From contig CM067315.1 in NCBI GenBank assembly GCA_034231615.1, positions 28,319,623 through 28,383,622 of the forward strand: a DNA stretch of 64,000 nt, written 5' to 3'. Every line of letters begins with the position of its first letter. The first letter of the stretch is position 1. This stretch comes from Meghimatium bilineatum. Taxonomy: Eukaryota > Mollusca > Gastropoda > Stylommatophora > Philomycidae. The translations under genes and the position numbers were made by a program. The notes beneath the pieces are model-generated. The model saw only the letters and a list, made by a program, of their open reading frames with translations, had not been told where the DNA came from and did no database searches. Positions 1-11,034 of the stretch are shown here, in pieces.

Positions 1-94
1 GTAAAATTATGCCATGTATAATGAGAAGGGATAATGCTAGAGTTTGGAGGGGAGAGGTGTTAGGTGCAGTGTTAAAACTAATTCTGAGGAGCAC

Positions 95-385
95 AGTAGC
101 CTAGTTGATAGTGAGCTTGCTTGCTATCACTGAATTACAGCATACCAGGTTCGAAACCTTGTCCTGACAAACAAAAATTCCTGTTGTGATTTCTCGCTGG
201 ACACGACCACTCCTCCTGTCGACTCAGCTGTAATAGGGTACCTGACACATGAGTTAGGGGAGGTAAAGACAGTAAGAAAGGGAACTGGCCACCCCAATTA
301 ACAGCTGCTGTGGCTTAGTGCATGAAGTTATATTCATCCGTGACATCAGGTGGCTGCCATAGGGCCTACCTTTACTTACAACTAA
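95..385 (+). mobile_element. tRNA-derived SINE
   Basis: A box A-like segment (TAGCCTAGTTGA, 97-108) is followed by a canonical box B (GGTTCGAAACC, 148-158). This is the internal RNA polymerase III promoter layout of a tRNA-derived SINE. The body downstream (GGGTACCTGAC, then GGGAACTGGCCACCCC) resembles bodies of invertebrate tRNA SINEs. The 3' end is not sharp and I saw no clear target-site duplication. Bases 1-94 and 386-586 hold nothing I recognise. Confidence 0.65.
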
Positions 386-586
386 TTCTAATTCTATCCC
401 TACCCCCTCCTGCTGTGTTTCAAAAACTGTGTTCTTCCTATTTTCGTTAATTATTTCCCTGGCTTCAAACTACTAAACAATTGCATTCTGCAATGTCACA
501 AACTATTTAAAAATTATGACCAGACAATTCTTTAAAATCTATGAGCGCTGTAAACATTGGTAGGCACACGTTCCAGGCATGAACCG

Positions 587-765
587 TTACTTCTTCTTCT
601 GCATTCATTCTCAAACTCTTGTAAACTATCAGGATGTATTCTGGAGAACAGAATCTGCCAAATCAAGGTTTACAGCTGTCTGAGATATCTGCTCCTTTCA
701 GTACAACAAACCAAATTTAGTACAGCTTTGTGGGTCACTGACGTCACATGGGTCGATTCATTATT
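587..765 (-). mobile_element. SINE-a, 3' part
   Basis: This is the 3' part of the abundant family called SINE-a here. On this strand it appears reversed, starting with the CTTCTTCTTCTGC tail and running through the GGATGTA..CTGGAGAACAGAAT and TTTACAGC segments to GGGTCACTGACGTCA. It is diverged from better copies such as 42844-43118. Confidence 0.6.
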
Positions 766-872
766 CGTGGTTTAAATAAAAATTACTCCCTGGTTAAACC
801 AGACATGAGAAAGTTGCATATCAGGGCTCAAACTCTGGGAAGGTGCCATATTAATTTAGCAAGTGTTGTCGA

Positions 873-1055
873 GGACCCTCTTCGGGAGGTTTCTGGTCTT
901 TTTCTTCATTCCAAAACTTCCAATGGATATCTCTTGCAGCAGAACAATGGTCCTACTAAATTTCCAGCCGAATTTAGTCCAGAGAATGGAAATTCTCTGC
1001 GTTGAGTCGCCGTTTTATTTACACCAATAATACGACACATCCATCTTCGATGGGG
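873..1055 (-). mobile_element. SINE-b copy
   Basis: This is a reversed copy of the second local SINE family (SINE-b). It shows the conserved segments ACAATGGTCCTACTA, TAGTCCAGAGAATGGAAAT, GCCGTTTTATTT and CACATCCATCTTCG, in the same order as the target-duplication-bounded copies at 31386-31539 and 41479-41640. It abuts the LINE tail that begins near 1058. Confidence 0.7.
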
Positions 1056-1057
1056 GT

Positions 1058-1670
1058 TTCTGGTTGGTTGGTTGGTTGGTTGCTGATCCAGCGGTCCATG
1101 GGCTCATGCCCTTTGACCCAATGCCATTGTGTGATATATGCATGTGTTTGTGAGTTGTTGTTTTGTTCCATATAATGTGTTCCATTTATCTGGCCCTGGA
1201 GGGAGAAGCATTTTCCTGATGTCATCCAGCGCTGGACATTCAAAAAGGTGGTGGTCAACAGTTTCATATGGATGAGTGCACAGCCTGCACCCTGGAGTGT
1301 GTTGTGGTTGTATTCTGTTCAGGTGATTGTTAAGCTGTACATGTTGTGTGCTCAGTCGGAATATGATACTCTGGTCTTTTCTTTCCAGGAGGTTGATATT
1401 GTCTTTAGGATTTGGGCTGGTCATATATTTATAGATTTCCCTCCCAGTGTTTCCCATGGCCCATCTGTTCATCCAATTTTCTTTGTTCACAGATTTCAGA
1501 ATCATTTTAACTGTGTGCATTGCTGTTTCTGTATAAGGCTGTTCTTGTTGTGCTGCCCTCTTTGCTAGTCTGTCTGCCTTATCATTACCAGGTGTGTTTG
1601 AGTGGCCAGGAATCCACTGCATAACAATGTTGACATCATAAGATGTGAGCAGCTGGTTTGAGACACTGGT
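1058..1670 (-). mobile_element. I/Nimb-like LINE 3' end, (AACC)n tail
   Basis: This is a 5'-truncated non-LTR retrotransposon. The minus-strand frame 1622-1104 begins in the last part of an RNase H domain (QWIPGHSNTPGNDKADRLAK) and continues to a C-terminal zinc-knuckle-like block ([19 protein letters not shown]), the usual end of ORF2 in I/Nimb/Jockey-type LINEs. The stop is followed by a short 3' UTR and a tail read as (AACC)n on the element strand (GGTT repeats at 1063-1080 here). Further copies of the same 3' end are at 49033, 51565, 54152 and 59135. Confidence 0.85.
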
Positions 1671-1764
1671 TCATAACTCATATTACCTTTACCTTTTACA
1701 GTTGATCCCAAATCATCATTATCGACTATGACGGACGAACATGACAGGATGATCATGCAGTCTC

Positions 1765-1822
1765 CGGATTGCATCCTGCTAATATGCAGGAGTTTAAGAA
1801 CGAACACAGAAGAAGAGCGCCC
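1765..1822 (+). mobile_element. SINE-a 3' end fragment
   Basis: This short piece carries only the last part of SINE-a: CTCCGGATTGCATCCTGCT, GCAGGAGTTTAAGAACGAAC and ACAGAAGAAGAG. It is a fragment, not a full copy. Confidence 0.55.
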
Positions 1823-1892
1823 AAAGAGCACTAGAAAACACTTCAAGCGAATGTATTCATCAAACTCTGTGGTCTGTATCAAAAGGTGAAAA

Positions 1893-2110
1893 AAAAACAT
1901 CTGCCAACTGGGTCAGATGGTCTGCCAAAATTAATTAACAACTTTCTGTAGATATCCGTCTCTATAGACCAGCGTTCCTCCTTTAACTGGTTTAGTGAAA
2001 TGCAGTCTTGCAGGATATGTTCCATTGTCTGCCCACATGGACACAGAGGTAATGTTACCAGGTTTGGATGAATATATAGTATAAGAAATATAACAAAATA
2101 GAGGACAACA
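1893..2110 (-). mobile_element. LINE C-terminus-derived repeat
   Basis: On the minus strand this encodes a broken version of the LINE block CGQAAQTAEHILQDCNTLNQLKEE, here LCPCGQTMEHILQDCISLNQ, the C-terminal zinc-knuckle of the RNase H LINE family seen at 17282-17725. A second copy at 4928-5130 has the same two edges and shares non-LINE sequence (TGAATATATAGTATAAGAAA). The two therefore descend from one derived repeat, not from independent truncations. Confidence 0.65.
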
Positions 2111-2387
2111 AATACACTGATATTGTTACTACCTTGAATATGAGCTTCTACGACCTCCAATAAACTCCTCTTTGTACTTTTTACTTGTGGACTTTTGTCT
2201 GTGGATTGATGATTTATTCATTGCAGACATTTAATATTTACTTTAATAATACAAAAAGGGTCATAGAATAGAAGAGATCAAACATTTCAAAAGATGTAGA
2301 GTTTCAGTTTTACTTACATCAAATATTGACAGACAGTTAATCCGTAGGAATAAATGAATAGACAAAAAAGATTCTATCAAGGACCTT

Positions 2388-2668
2388 CTTCGCCCTTGTT
2401 GCCCGGCCTGAAAGGGGAGAATATAATAGTGAAACTTTTACATGTCATGCATGTTGTAAGAGGTGACTCAGGCTTTTAGGGTGTGAAGTTGGCTGTCACA
2501 TCCCTTACAGGGTCAAATGACACAGAAACTATGCTAAAGTCAAATGTATCAGGTCCAATGGCCAAGATATCACATCCAAGCTGCAAGCCATGACACAGTG
2601 CATTTAATTCTCCAGACTACATCCTGTTAATCTGAAGGAGTTTGAAAAATAACGCAGAAGAAAAGGGC
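2388..2668 (+). mobile_element. SINE-a copy
   Basis: A diverged full-length copy. It has a 5' segment resembling TGTTGCCGG..GAAAGGGGAG, then CATGCATGTTGTAAGAGGTGAC, AGTTGGCTGTC, GGGTCAAATGAC, CTACATCCTG and AGGAGTTTG, with a tail AACGCAGAAGAAAAG. Confidence 0.75.
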
Positions 2669-2697
2669 CTCCTTAATATGACACTGGAGAAATTATC

Positions 2698-2769
2698 ATG
2701 GTTGCACAGAACAGAGAGTAGCAGTGCTTGATGATGGTTGCACAGAACAGAGAGTAGCAGTGCTTGATG
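2698..2769. repeat. 36-bp exact tandem duplication
   Basis: A 36-base unit beginning ATGGTTGCACAGAACAGAG occurs twice back to back (2698-2733 and 2734-2769) with no difference. The duplication is therefore recent. Confidence 0.95.
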
Positions 2770-2979
2770 ATGTTCTGCTAAAGAAATATCACATTAAAGA
2801 AGCTATTGGTTAATCCATGTTATTGTACTTCACGGCAAACCCACAATTCTACATCTCCCTGAGAAGATGTCAAAGAAAATGCATGCTGATAGTCCCCATG
2901 GCTAGCTAGATGGATAAACACTCTTAATTCTACTCGATGTGTTCTCAGTTCTATTTATACCATAAATAATATTGAATTG

Positions 2980-3256
2980 CCGCCCATGTGTTACCAAGGT
3001 CTGAGAGGAAAGTAAAGAACAGCAACATTGTTTACCTTTCATGCATGTTGTAAGATGCGACTAAGGAGGTTATGGGATGGAGTTGGCTGTCCCATTCCAT
3101 ATAGGGTCAACATGACTCAAAGCTATGCTAAAGTCATATGTGTCAGACCGAAAGGCGCAGATATTGCATCATTGCTGTAAACCATGACACAAGACATTCC
3201 GTTCTCTGGACTACATCCTGCTAATTTGGAGGAGTTTGAGAATGAACGAAGAAGAA
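2980..3256 (+). mobile_element. SINE-a copy
   Basis: A near full-length copy with CGCCCATGTGTTACC at the 5' end, TGTAAGATGCGACTAAGGAG, the hairpin TGGGATGGAGTTGGCTGTCC/CATTCC, GCCGAAAGGCGCAGATATTG-like sequence and the tail GAATGAACGAAGAAGAAGG. Confidence 0.8.
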
Positions 3257-3714
3257 GGAGATACTGAATTGCCTTGGATGCAGCATGGATACCTCCTGGA
3301 TACCTCATCTATCCCATTGTCCACTCCAGCAAGTGACCACAAACTTCAGTACATCACCAGTGTTTATCTTAAATTCACAGATACAAGTCTATCTGCTCTC
3401 TTATTACTACAAACATCAGCACACCCAGGCAATAGATCAATGTGATACCCAGAAGTTTAGAAATAGTTATAGTTTTGACAATGGATGTTCTGAATATTTT
3501 GTTTATTTGCATATTGTCAAAAGCAGCAGCTATCACAGACAAGTTGTAAACCATGAAGCATTAAAGACTTATAGTATTGATTTTAACCCCAACCATCATA
3601 ATTGAAGCAATTATTCTGTATTTCCCATTGTGCTCCATGAGAACTCTCAATATCAATAGTTATAATAAACCCCAAGCCAGATTTTTCTCATATTTCCAGA
3701 TAAATCAAAAATCA
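3257..3714. other. No feature recognised
   Basis: Unique-looking AT-rich sequence. The open frames here are short and show no family resemblance that I can recognise. Confidence 0.6.
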
Positions 3715-4374
3715 CAGGACTTACCAGTTCAACAAATAACATTTCAGTAAATAACCAAATACTGGAAAAAGTTTCAACTTTAATTACTTGGGTAGCCAAA
3801 TTTTTGTTGATGGAGACTCAATGAAAGAAATAAATACACGCATAGCAGTTGCAGCTAGCACATTTACTAAACTAATATCTGAACGTCAAAAGATCTAGGA
3901 AGAAACACCAAGCTAAAGCTATTCAACTCCTATATTGTCTCAGTATTAACATATGAAAGAGAAAGCTGGAAATCAATTCACAGATCAAAAATTAAACAGC
4001 TTCGAAAACAAATGTCTCCGGAAACTTCGAACATAAAATGGAGCGATTTCGTCACAAATAGTGATTTAAGAAAGAAAGCACACCAAGAATATGTTTCAAA
4101 CGTCATAAGAAAACGCAGATGGAAATACCTCGGTTATGTTTTAAGACTAGGTGAAAAGAGAATAAACCAACAAGCCCTTACATGGACGCCTGAGGGTAAA
4201 ATAAAACGAGAAAGGAGTAAAGTAAACCTACAAAACACCATGCTTAAAGAAGGGGAAATAACAGGCTGCAGGACCATACAAGAACTAAAACTGCAGGCAG
4301 CGGACCGCAACACATGGAGAATCAAAACCTCTGTCCTATGTGCCGACTGTGGTATGAAAGGAATATATTTCTAA
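3715..4374 (+). mobile_element. RTE-like LINE C-terminal relic
   Basis: This is the C-terminal part of a non-LTR retrotransposon ORF2. Decayed text resembling FNYLGSQI..DG...EI..RI precedes an open segment at 4012-4374 with RRWKYLGYVLRLGEKRI, QALTWTPEGK and DRNTWR. In many invertebrate LINEs this post-RT region reads WxGHVLRM..QAL.WTPEGKRKRGRP. At least one stop lies upstream of 4012, so the copy is dead. The 3' end near 4374 has no obvious repeat tail. Confidence 0.75.
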
Positions 4375-4569
4375 CCACCATGGAGAGATCTATCTGGGAA
4401 CACAATATCATCCTTCCCGGCTTTATTTGATATCAGTTGATTCATTTAAAGGTCTGCTTTTCCATTGTTCCATTTTCTCCATTATTTGTCAAGATTCTGT
4501 CTGTATTCATCAATCATGTATGTGTAGTACAACATTACCACACATGGATAAGATCAATAATATGTACTG

Positions 4570-4760
4570 ACTGCAGTAAAACTGAAATCCATCAGGCAAA
4601 GCTTGGAACAGCGCAATGAAGTTTGCTAATCACTGTAAACACATATAAAAACACACAAACTGATGTTTCAACCAAAAAGCCTTTATCAAGACACACAGCA
4701 AAAACCATGGGTAAGAACGGCACTATTGTATATACACATGGATAAGCATGGCAGCCAATT
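4570..4760 (+). repeat. Dispersed repeat with CTTTATCAAGAC motif
   Basis: The segments AAATCCATCAGGCAAA, TTTGCTAATC and TTTCAACCAAAAAGCCTTTA, then TATCAAGACACACA, recur in the same order at 52915-53170. The TTTCAACCAAAA..TTTATCAAGA part also occurs weakly near 21685. The family is not identified, and its edges are uncertain. Confidence 0.5.
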
Positions 4761-4927
4761 CCTCCACACCAGAAAGAAAGTCTGCAACCTCTCCAATATC
4801 AATTGACTGACTGTTTTCTATATCGGTGGCCGCTCCATAGATTGTCTTGTTGAGTTACAATGTTCTGTTTACACTTTACCCATACCATCTGAACAATCTG
4901 CAATCTACATATAGTGGGTACAATGAT

Positions 4928-5130
4928 AGGTCTGCCAACTAGGTCAGATGGTCTGCCAAATTAATTAACAGCTTTCTGTGAATATCCATCTCTGTGGGCC
5001 AGTGTTCCTCCTTTAACTGGTTTAATGAAATGTAGTCTTGCAGGACATGTTCTGCTATCTGTCTACATAGACACAGAGGTAATGTTACCAGTCTTGGATG
5101 AATATATAGTATATGAAATATAATAGTTGT
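4928..5130 (-). mobile_element. LINE C-terminus-derived repeat, second copy
   Basis: This is homologous to 1893-2110 over its whole length, including the flanking GCCAACTAGGTCAGATGGTC and GGATGAATATATAGTATA. It encodes remnants of the CxCG..EHILQDC block on the minus strand. Confidence 0.65.
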
Positions 5131-5350
5131 ATTGTGACAAGTATGTCAACAACAATATATTCACGTGATCAAATAAACATGAAAAGTGAGACAACATTAT
5201 TACCAAGTGTTTGAGGTACATGTTTATTCAACTGGATAATCAGTCTGTCTATAGTTGCTTTCCTGACTCCACTTTGTTCTTTAAGTTTGAATAAGTCAAT
5301 TTTAAGATTCAGTGTCCTGTTTTCAGAAAGAACACAACTTTGTTAGCTAG

Positions 5351-5595
5351 TAGATAGTCATGTGAACTAGATGAGAGATGTGTGAACTAGAAAACAGATG
5401 TGTGAGCTAGAAGACAGTTGTGTGAACTAGAAAACAGATGTGTGAGCTAGAAGACAGTTGTGTGCTCTAAGACAAAAGTTGATCTAGAAGACACATGTGT
5501 GAACTAGAAGACAGGTGTGTGAGCTAGAAGACAGAATGTGTGAGCTAGAAGAAAGTCATGTACGCTAATACAAACGTTGATCTAGAAGGCAGATG
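5351..5595. repeat. 20-bp minisatellite
   Basis: About a dozen degenerate copies of a 20-bp unit like AGATGTGTGAACTAGAAAAC. Alternating variants (GAACTAG / GAGCTAG, AAAAC / AAGAC) hint at a two-unit higher-order period in part of the array. Confidence 0.85.
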
Positions 5596-5734
5596 AGTGC
5601 ATTTTTAAAATACATAATTAAGCAAGGCTGTAGTTTCCTAAATATTTGGGGTTACGGGTGAGTGGGATGAGATGGGTAAAACCTATTGATGAATCTTCGA
5701 ACAGCACTTTAGCAGCAATATCTCATCATATCAA

Positions 5735-7390
5735 ACTCTAGCAGCAATATGCTCATTTGCTGCCATTTTTCATATTAATTAGTTCTGCACGCACCTAAAA
5801 ATTGTAGAAATAGCCTAGGATCTTATTTTTATGAACACAAATATATATACTTTCTGTGGTATTTAATTATATTCAATAGTTTGATAATTTATTTTCATTT
5901 TTATTATGCTAATTTGCTTCAATTTTTAATATTAATTAATTCTGTGCGCACCTAAAAATTATAGAAATAGAATCAACAAATGCGTCTTGCCTATGCCAAT
6001 AAAAATATAGGTACAATACAAGAACCAGTGAACAGGTTTCTATGGAATAAACAGCTAACATAAATAGATGGAATGAAATTCCTAATGTTGCATATACAGA
6101 CGTGTCCACTATTCGACACATTGCGCGATGAGAGCCCCTGACCACTTGACATGCGCGCTGCACACTGAGTGGGAGGTGGATAGCCAGTTCATTGCGCGCA
6201 AATTGCTAGATCGGTAATTTATGTTACGACTTTCTAAGTTTCTGAGATAGTGCAATAGCATATGAAATTAAAAAGTGGTATGTTGTCACATGATTTGTCC
6301 ACGGATTCTTGTATTGAACCCAAATATATATCATTTCTGTGGTATTTAAGTATATTCAATAGATTGATAATTTATTTTCATTTTAATTATGCTAATTTTC
6401 TGCAATTTTAATATTAATTAGTTCTGCGCAACTAAAAAATATAGAAATAGGATCAACAGATGCATCTTGCCTTTGCCAATACAAATATAGGTACAATACA
6501 AGAATTAGTGGACAGCTTTCTATAGAACACATAGCTAACATAATTAGATGGAACGAAATTCCTAAAAGTCGCATATACAGACTATTCGACACATTGCACG
6601 ATGCACACTGAGTGAGAGGTGGATGGCCAGTTCATTGCATGCAAATCGCTAGATCAGTAATTTAAGTTACGACTTTTTAAGTTTCCGAGATAGTGCAATA
6701 GCACATGAAATTAAAAAGTTGGTATGTTGTCACGTGATTTGTTCACGGATTCTTGTATTGAACACAAATATATATAATTTCTGTGGTATTTAATTATATT
6801 CAATAGTTTTATAATTTATTATCATTTTAATTATGCTAATTTGCTGCCATTTTTAATATTAATTAGTTCTGTACACACCTAAAAATTATAGAAATAGGAT
6901 CAACAGATGCGTCTTGCCTTTGCCAACACAAATATATATAATTTCTGTGGTATTTAACTATATTCTTCTTCTTCAGCGTTCATTCTCAAACTCCCGCTGG
7001 ATATCACTTATAGCAGGACTATGATGCAACTAGATTTCCAGCAGGATGTAGTCCAGAGAATGGAAATGCATTGTGTTGCCGTTTTATTTGCGCCAATGGC
7101 TCGACATATCCATCTTCGGCGGTAATTATATTCAATAATTTGCTGCCATTTTTAATATTAATTAGTTCTGTGCGCACCTAAAAATTATAGAAATAGGTTC
7201 AACAGATGCGTCTTGTCTTTGCCAACACAAATATATATAATTTCTGTGGTATTTAATTATATTCAATAGTTTGATAATTTATTTTCATTTTTAATTATGC
7301 TAATTTGCTGCCTTCTTTCATATTAATTAGTTCTGCGTGCACCTAAAAATGATAGAAATAGGATCAACAGATGTGTCTTGTCTTCACACG
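5735..7390 (+). repeat. AT-rich repeat family, several head-to-tail copies
   Basis: At least four partial copies of one unit lie in tandem or overlap (near 5735, 6300, 6760 and 7130). Each carries TATATAATTTCTGTGGTATT, TTATGCTAATTTGCTGCC, TTAATATTAATTAGTTCTG, CACCTAAAAATTATAGAAAT and GATCAACAGATGCGTCTTGC in order. An inverted diverged copy is at 40235-40515. The family is non-coding. It resembles a non-autonomous DNA element, but I found no terminal repeats to prove that. Confidence 0.7.
6966..7122 (-). mobile_element. SINE-b copy in the AT-rich repeat
   Basis: A reversed SINE-b copy (tail CTTCTTCTTCAGCG, body to CATCTTCGGC) interrupts one unit of the AT-rich repeat. The flanks carry a target-site duplication TAACTATATTC (6955-6965) / TAATTATATTC (7123-7133), one mismatch in 11. 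The interrupted unit resumes directly after it. Confidence 0.85.
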
Positions 7391-7710
7391 CAAAAAAACA
7401 TATAGTTTGTGGCTTGTATTATTGAAAATAACATAGATAAGTTAAAAATTATCAGCTTGGATACATTTTGTCACTGTGGTCACAAGTTTTATTTATATTT
7501 TCCTATGTGTTTCAATGTAAATTATTTTGATGTCAAATTCATTAGAAAAAATATGTAACATTTTTTCAGGAATGACGTACAGACTTGGTTGAGGTATCGT
7601 TGAAATGAATTTTTGAAGGGCTATCTAACCAAATAACATAGTATATTATTTGTAATTATGTAGAAACGTAGCACAATTCGGAAAATTTTGTCCAAGTATC
7701 TAACAACATT
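7391..7710 (+). repeat. AT-rich repeat, inverted partner at 40 kb
   Basis: The segments TATAGTTTGTG, TATTATTGAAAATAAC, TTTATTTATATTTTCCT and TGACGTACAGACTTGGTTGA recur as reverse complement at 40010-40235, again next to the same AT-rich family. The two blocks are probably parts of one larger element. Confidence 0.65.
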
Positions 7711-9510
7711 TTAGATTCCATGTCTCTCGTTTCATTGCAATTTGTTTTAGATCTTCATTATCGAATTAAATAAGGTTGAACGAACCATGATGTAAATATG
7801 GAAATCATTAAATCCGTTTCAGTAACACAGATATTTAATTTCTACGATATTAATGTGTTAAATTAATGATCAACGAGTTCTTGATTCAGCAAAACAAAAA
7901 CATTATTTGAACCGGAAGTTAAAGATATTAGCATTTATTTACCAAGGGACATAGCCGGACATGTACTCCAAAATCAAGGGTGGTAATAAGTATGAGATAT
8001 TAATAAATCATCAAAACACACAAATTTTGATCTGACAATTGGCAATATCATTTAAATGAACAACCATAATTTATTTTGCGAGATTTTATGTAACTTTTCC
8101 CCGTTCTCCTATTTATAAAAACGTTTTTTGAAAGCAATATGCGCGACATTCTTCCCTCACTGTTGTCATAGGTAACAAAATGTGTGGTACATAAGCCTAT
8201 GAATGTTAAGGGATAATGTCCGTATCAGGTTCAAGTTCCCCGCGGAAATTTACGAGTTGGATCTTGACTTGTATATGGGAACCAGTGTTCGCACCCTTCA
8301 CATGTCTTAGACTCCACCGCGGGGTCAAGGTTCAGCCAGTGTCGAGTCAGCTCGCTCGTCACAGTACCGCTTGGGATCTAGGCTGGTTCCTCCCCATATG
8401 ACATGTTAAGACAGGACGAAGTCACCGGGGTGAAGTTTTCGGTCGTACGGAATGTTAACAGCATAAACGTGCTCAGCTGAGTGGTGAGCTATACTCAGCG
8501 TCCGAGTGGATTTCGATGTATGCGCCTGCTATGTCATACCGCCTCGAGAGAGGATTACGGGGGTATAGGAGAGCTGCTTAGAAAGTGCTTCACTCGACTT
8601 TTTTGTCATGAAATAACTTTGTAATTACTTAAATTTTAGTATTATTTGTAATACACCCTTACACTTAAACGTATTTTTTGTTGTTGCTTCATTCGACTTT
8701 TTTGTCATTTTTTTTTCCTTCTCGAATCACATCTGGTCAATACCATTACTGCAATTCTCTGAATATGTACATTGTCACGTTTCTGGGGGGAGGGGGAGAC
8801 GGAATTGCAGTTTATGAGTTTTAAAAACTTAATGGTTGAGAGAGCATTTACTTTCAAAAATAACGCGAATTCACACTATAAAAACATATATTGTGTTGGT
8901 TGAGTTTTTTAAAATGTAAACTTAAAATATTTTGACTTGATAAATATATTTCTCACTATAATAGCGGAAATATGCATTTGTTTATGTGAATGGCAGATAT
9001 GTGTGTTAGTCACGGTCTCACGGGAATTGTCTTGGTTTTATATCGCTGCCTGATATCTCGCTCGGTTGTAACGTGTCCCGGTTTCTATCAGTTTAATAAT
9101 ATGCATATAACGAATGTGTCACGTGTTTGAATCAACACACTTGGTAAAGCTTCGTGAAAACAAGAGAAGTGTGATCATGTTTACGAGTTTGGCACGCTTT
9201 TTGACACGGGGGCATGGTAACACTAAGCGCGGGCGATTGTAAAGGCTTAAATTAATTTATACATAGATCAGTGGTCATAACGTATTTTCTGTAGACGTAT
9301 TAAATTATTTCAAAATATTATGTGATTGTCAGGAGTCTGTCATGGGATCATCCAATGAATAAATTAGATTTCCAACACAGTTAACATGTGTTCTTTGATA
9401 CAATTAAAACGAAAGAATATCTTTGACAATTTGTTTCTAGTGAACAATCTGAAAGCAATGGTAGTTAAATGAACTTAATTTCCAATAGAAAATGCCCTTG
9501 TGTTACCGGG
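7711..9510. other. Mostly unique sequence, no gene recognised
   Basis: I recognise no coding frame or mobile element here, apart from the GC-rich patch described separately (8205-8590). Two similar segments, CTTCACTCGACTTTTTTGTC near 8589 and CTTCATTCGACTTTTTTGTC near 8688, form a short direct repeat. Confidence 0.5.
8205..8590. other. GC- and CpG-rich patch of unknown origin
   Basis: About 380 bp that is clearly richer in G, C and CpG than its AT-rich surroundings. It includes TTCCCCGCGG, CCACCGCGGGG, GTCCGAGTGG and CCGCCTCGAGAG. It does not match any other repeat in the window, nor a tRNA, 5S rRNA or snRNA pattern that I can recognise. An open frame 8216-8401 has no recognisable domain. 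It may be a promoter or first exon, or a young insertion. Confidence 0.35.
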
Positions 9511-9514
9511 CTTG

Positions 9515-9660
9515 GGTGGGAGAAGTGAATAAAAACTGCGCTTGTTTAGCCGGGACTGGAAGGGGAGCAAAGAATAGCTACACTGTTACCTGTCAAACAG
9601 TTCCTAAGCAGCAACTAAGTGGATTTTGATGTGGAGTTCATTGTTCCATAAAGGCCCATA
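9515..9660 (+). mobile_element. SINE-a 5' part
   Basis: Carries AGCCGGGACTGGAAGGGGAG, AAAGAATAGCTACACTGTTA and GATGTGGAGTTC, the first half of SINE-a, diverged. The 3' half is missing. Confidence 0.55.
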
Positions 9661-9869
9661 GATAACTATCAGGGCCGTAGAGACGTTTACGATGTGGAAG
9701 GGGTTTTACATTAAAAAAACTAATGTAAAAAAGGCATTCTTCCGTTGTTGTATGAAATAATTCCATATTTTTACTGAGAAAGGGGTGATTACCTTTTTTT
9801 GTAAAAAAAATATCGTTACGGGAGGGGTTTCACCCGCCATTTTGCTAAATTACTAGCAATAAAAAAACA

Positions 9870-10256
9870 TTTAATGATTTCTTAAGAGTGAAAGGGAGTT
9901 ACCCCCCCCCCCCCCCCTTATCAATAGAAGTATAAACCATGCAAGTAGATATATTTGTCGATTTAATATTGATTGACTGATTCGGAACCACAAGAAATGT
10001 GCGCTATTAGCTCTTACTTCCTATGTGCAGTGCAGTAATTTTTATGTGAGCTTTCTTTCATACCCAGGAGACTTCAGCTCAGTGCAATGCCCATTGAATG
10101 AGTTTCTACTCAGAGGAGGTCTATAATTGTATATATGACATGCTACAAGCTTCCATAAAGGAGTCTCAATATAACGGCATGTCATCTACTAAGATTTTCT
10201 GTTGCATGGTTGGTTTGTCTAGTGGGACATTTGTGGGACCCACAGATGCAACCGCA
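9870..10256 (-). repeat. Dispersed repeat R, inverted copy
   Basis: The reverse complement of 33430-33790. Shared segments include TTATCAATAGAAGTATAAAC, TGCAAGTAGATATATT, ATGACATGCTACAAGCTTCC and TTTTCTGTTGCATGG. It contains a run of 17 C at about 9902-9918. Related pieces are at 15380-15850, 54605-54745 and 60243-60400. The class is unknown. Confidence 0.65.
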
Positions 10257-10541
10257 TGCGTTTAATATTGAAAGTAATGGTTCTTGTAGACATGTATGAA
10301 TCTAGAACATTGATTTTGCTTTTCCAAATGATAGTTGATCTTGACATATCAGCTAAATCCATCTCCAGCCTTAAGCTAATGTCACATTTTTGACTAGGAA
10401 ATCATGTGACTTCTGGATCACTAGACCGTCATTGGAATGGGTCAGCCAACTCAACCCTCAAAACTTTCTTAGTCACCATTTACAATGTGCATGTCAGGTA
10501 ATAGTGCAACTAATATGAGCTCCATTTTCTGGTTTCCGCAC

Positions 10542-10721
10542 CACACGGACTGACCTCTGATCTATAATACATAGCACACTCCACATCACACAGACTGACA
10601 ACTGATCTATCATACATAGCACAGTCTACATTACATGGGCTGATAATAAATCTACCATACACAGTTTAGTACACATTACTCGGACTGACCACTGATCTAA
10701 AACACATATCACAGTCAACAC
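10542..10721. repeat. 45-bp minisatellite, four units
   Basis: Four 45-bp units start at 10542, 10587, 10632 and 10677. Each has a core like CGGACTGACCACTGATCTA followed by CATAGCACAGTC. Units differ at several sites. Confidence 0.85.
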
Positions 10722-11034
10722 CACGCAATGTTTTTGTCTTTTCTTATAGGTCCTAATTTTGACATCTTATTTGGCAGCAATCTTACTTTCGTGAACTGTA
10801 CGAGATAGAAAAAGGGCGCTGTTTACAGGAAGAAAACTTGACTATTGTGTCTTAGATAGTCACTTTGATTTAACATAATGTTGTTTTTTTTTAACCCACT
10901 AATTTAATCACCGTAAACAGAGAACTTGACATTTTATGAAAGGTGGTTTTAAGTTTATAATCAAAGAGAGATAATAAGAACAATTGTCAATAAAATTTTT
11001 TAACTAATTATTCTCCCCTTATTAGTTATCATCC

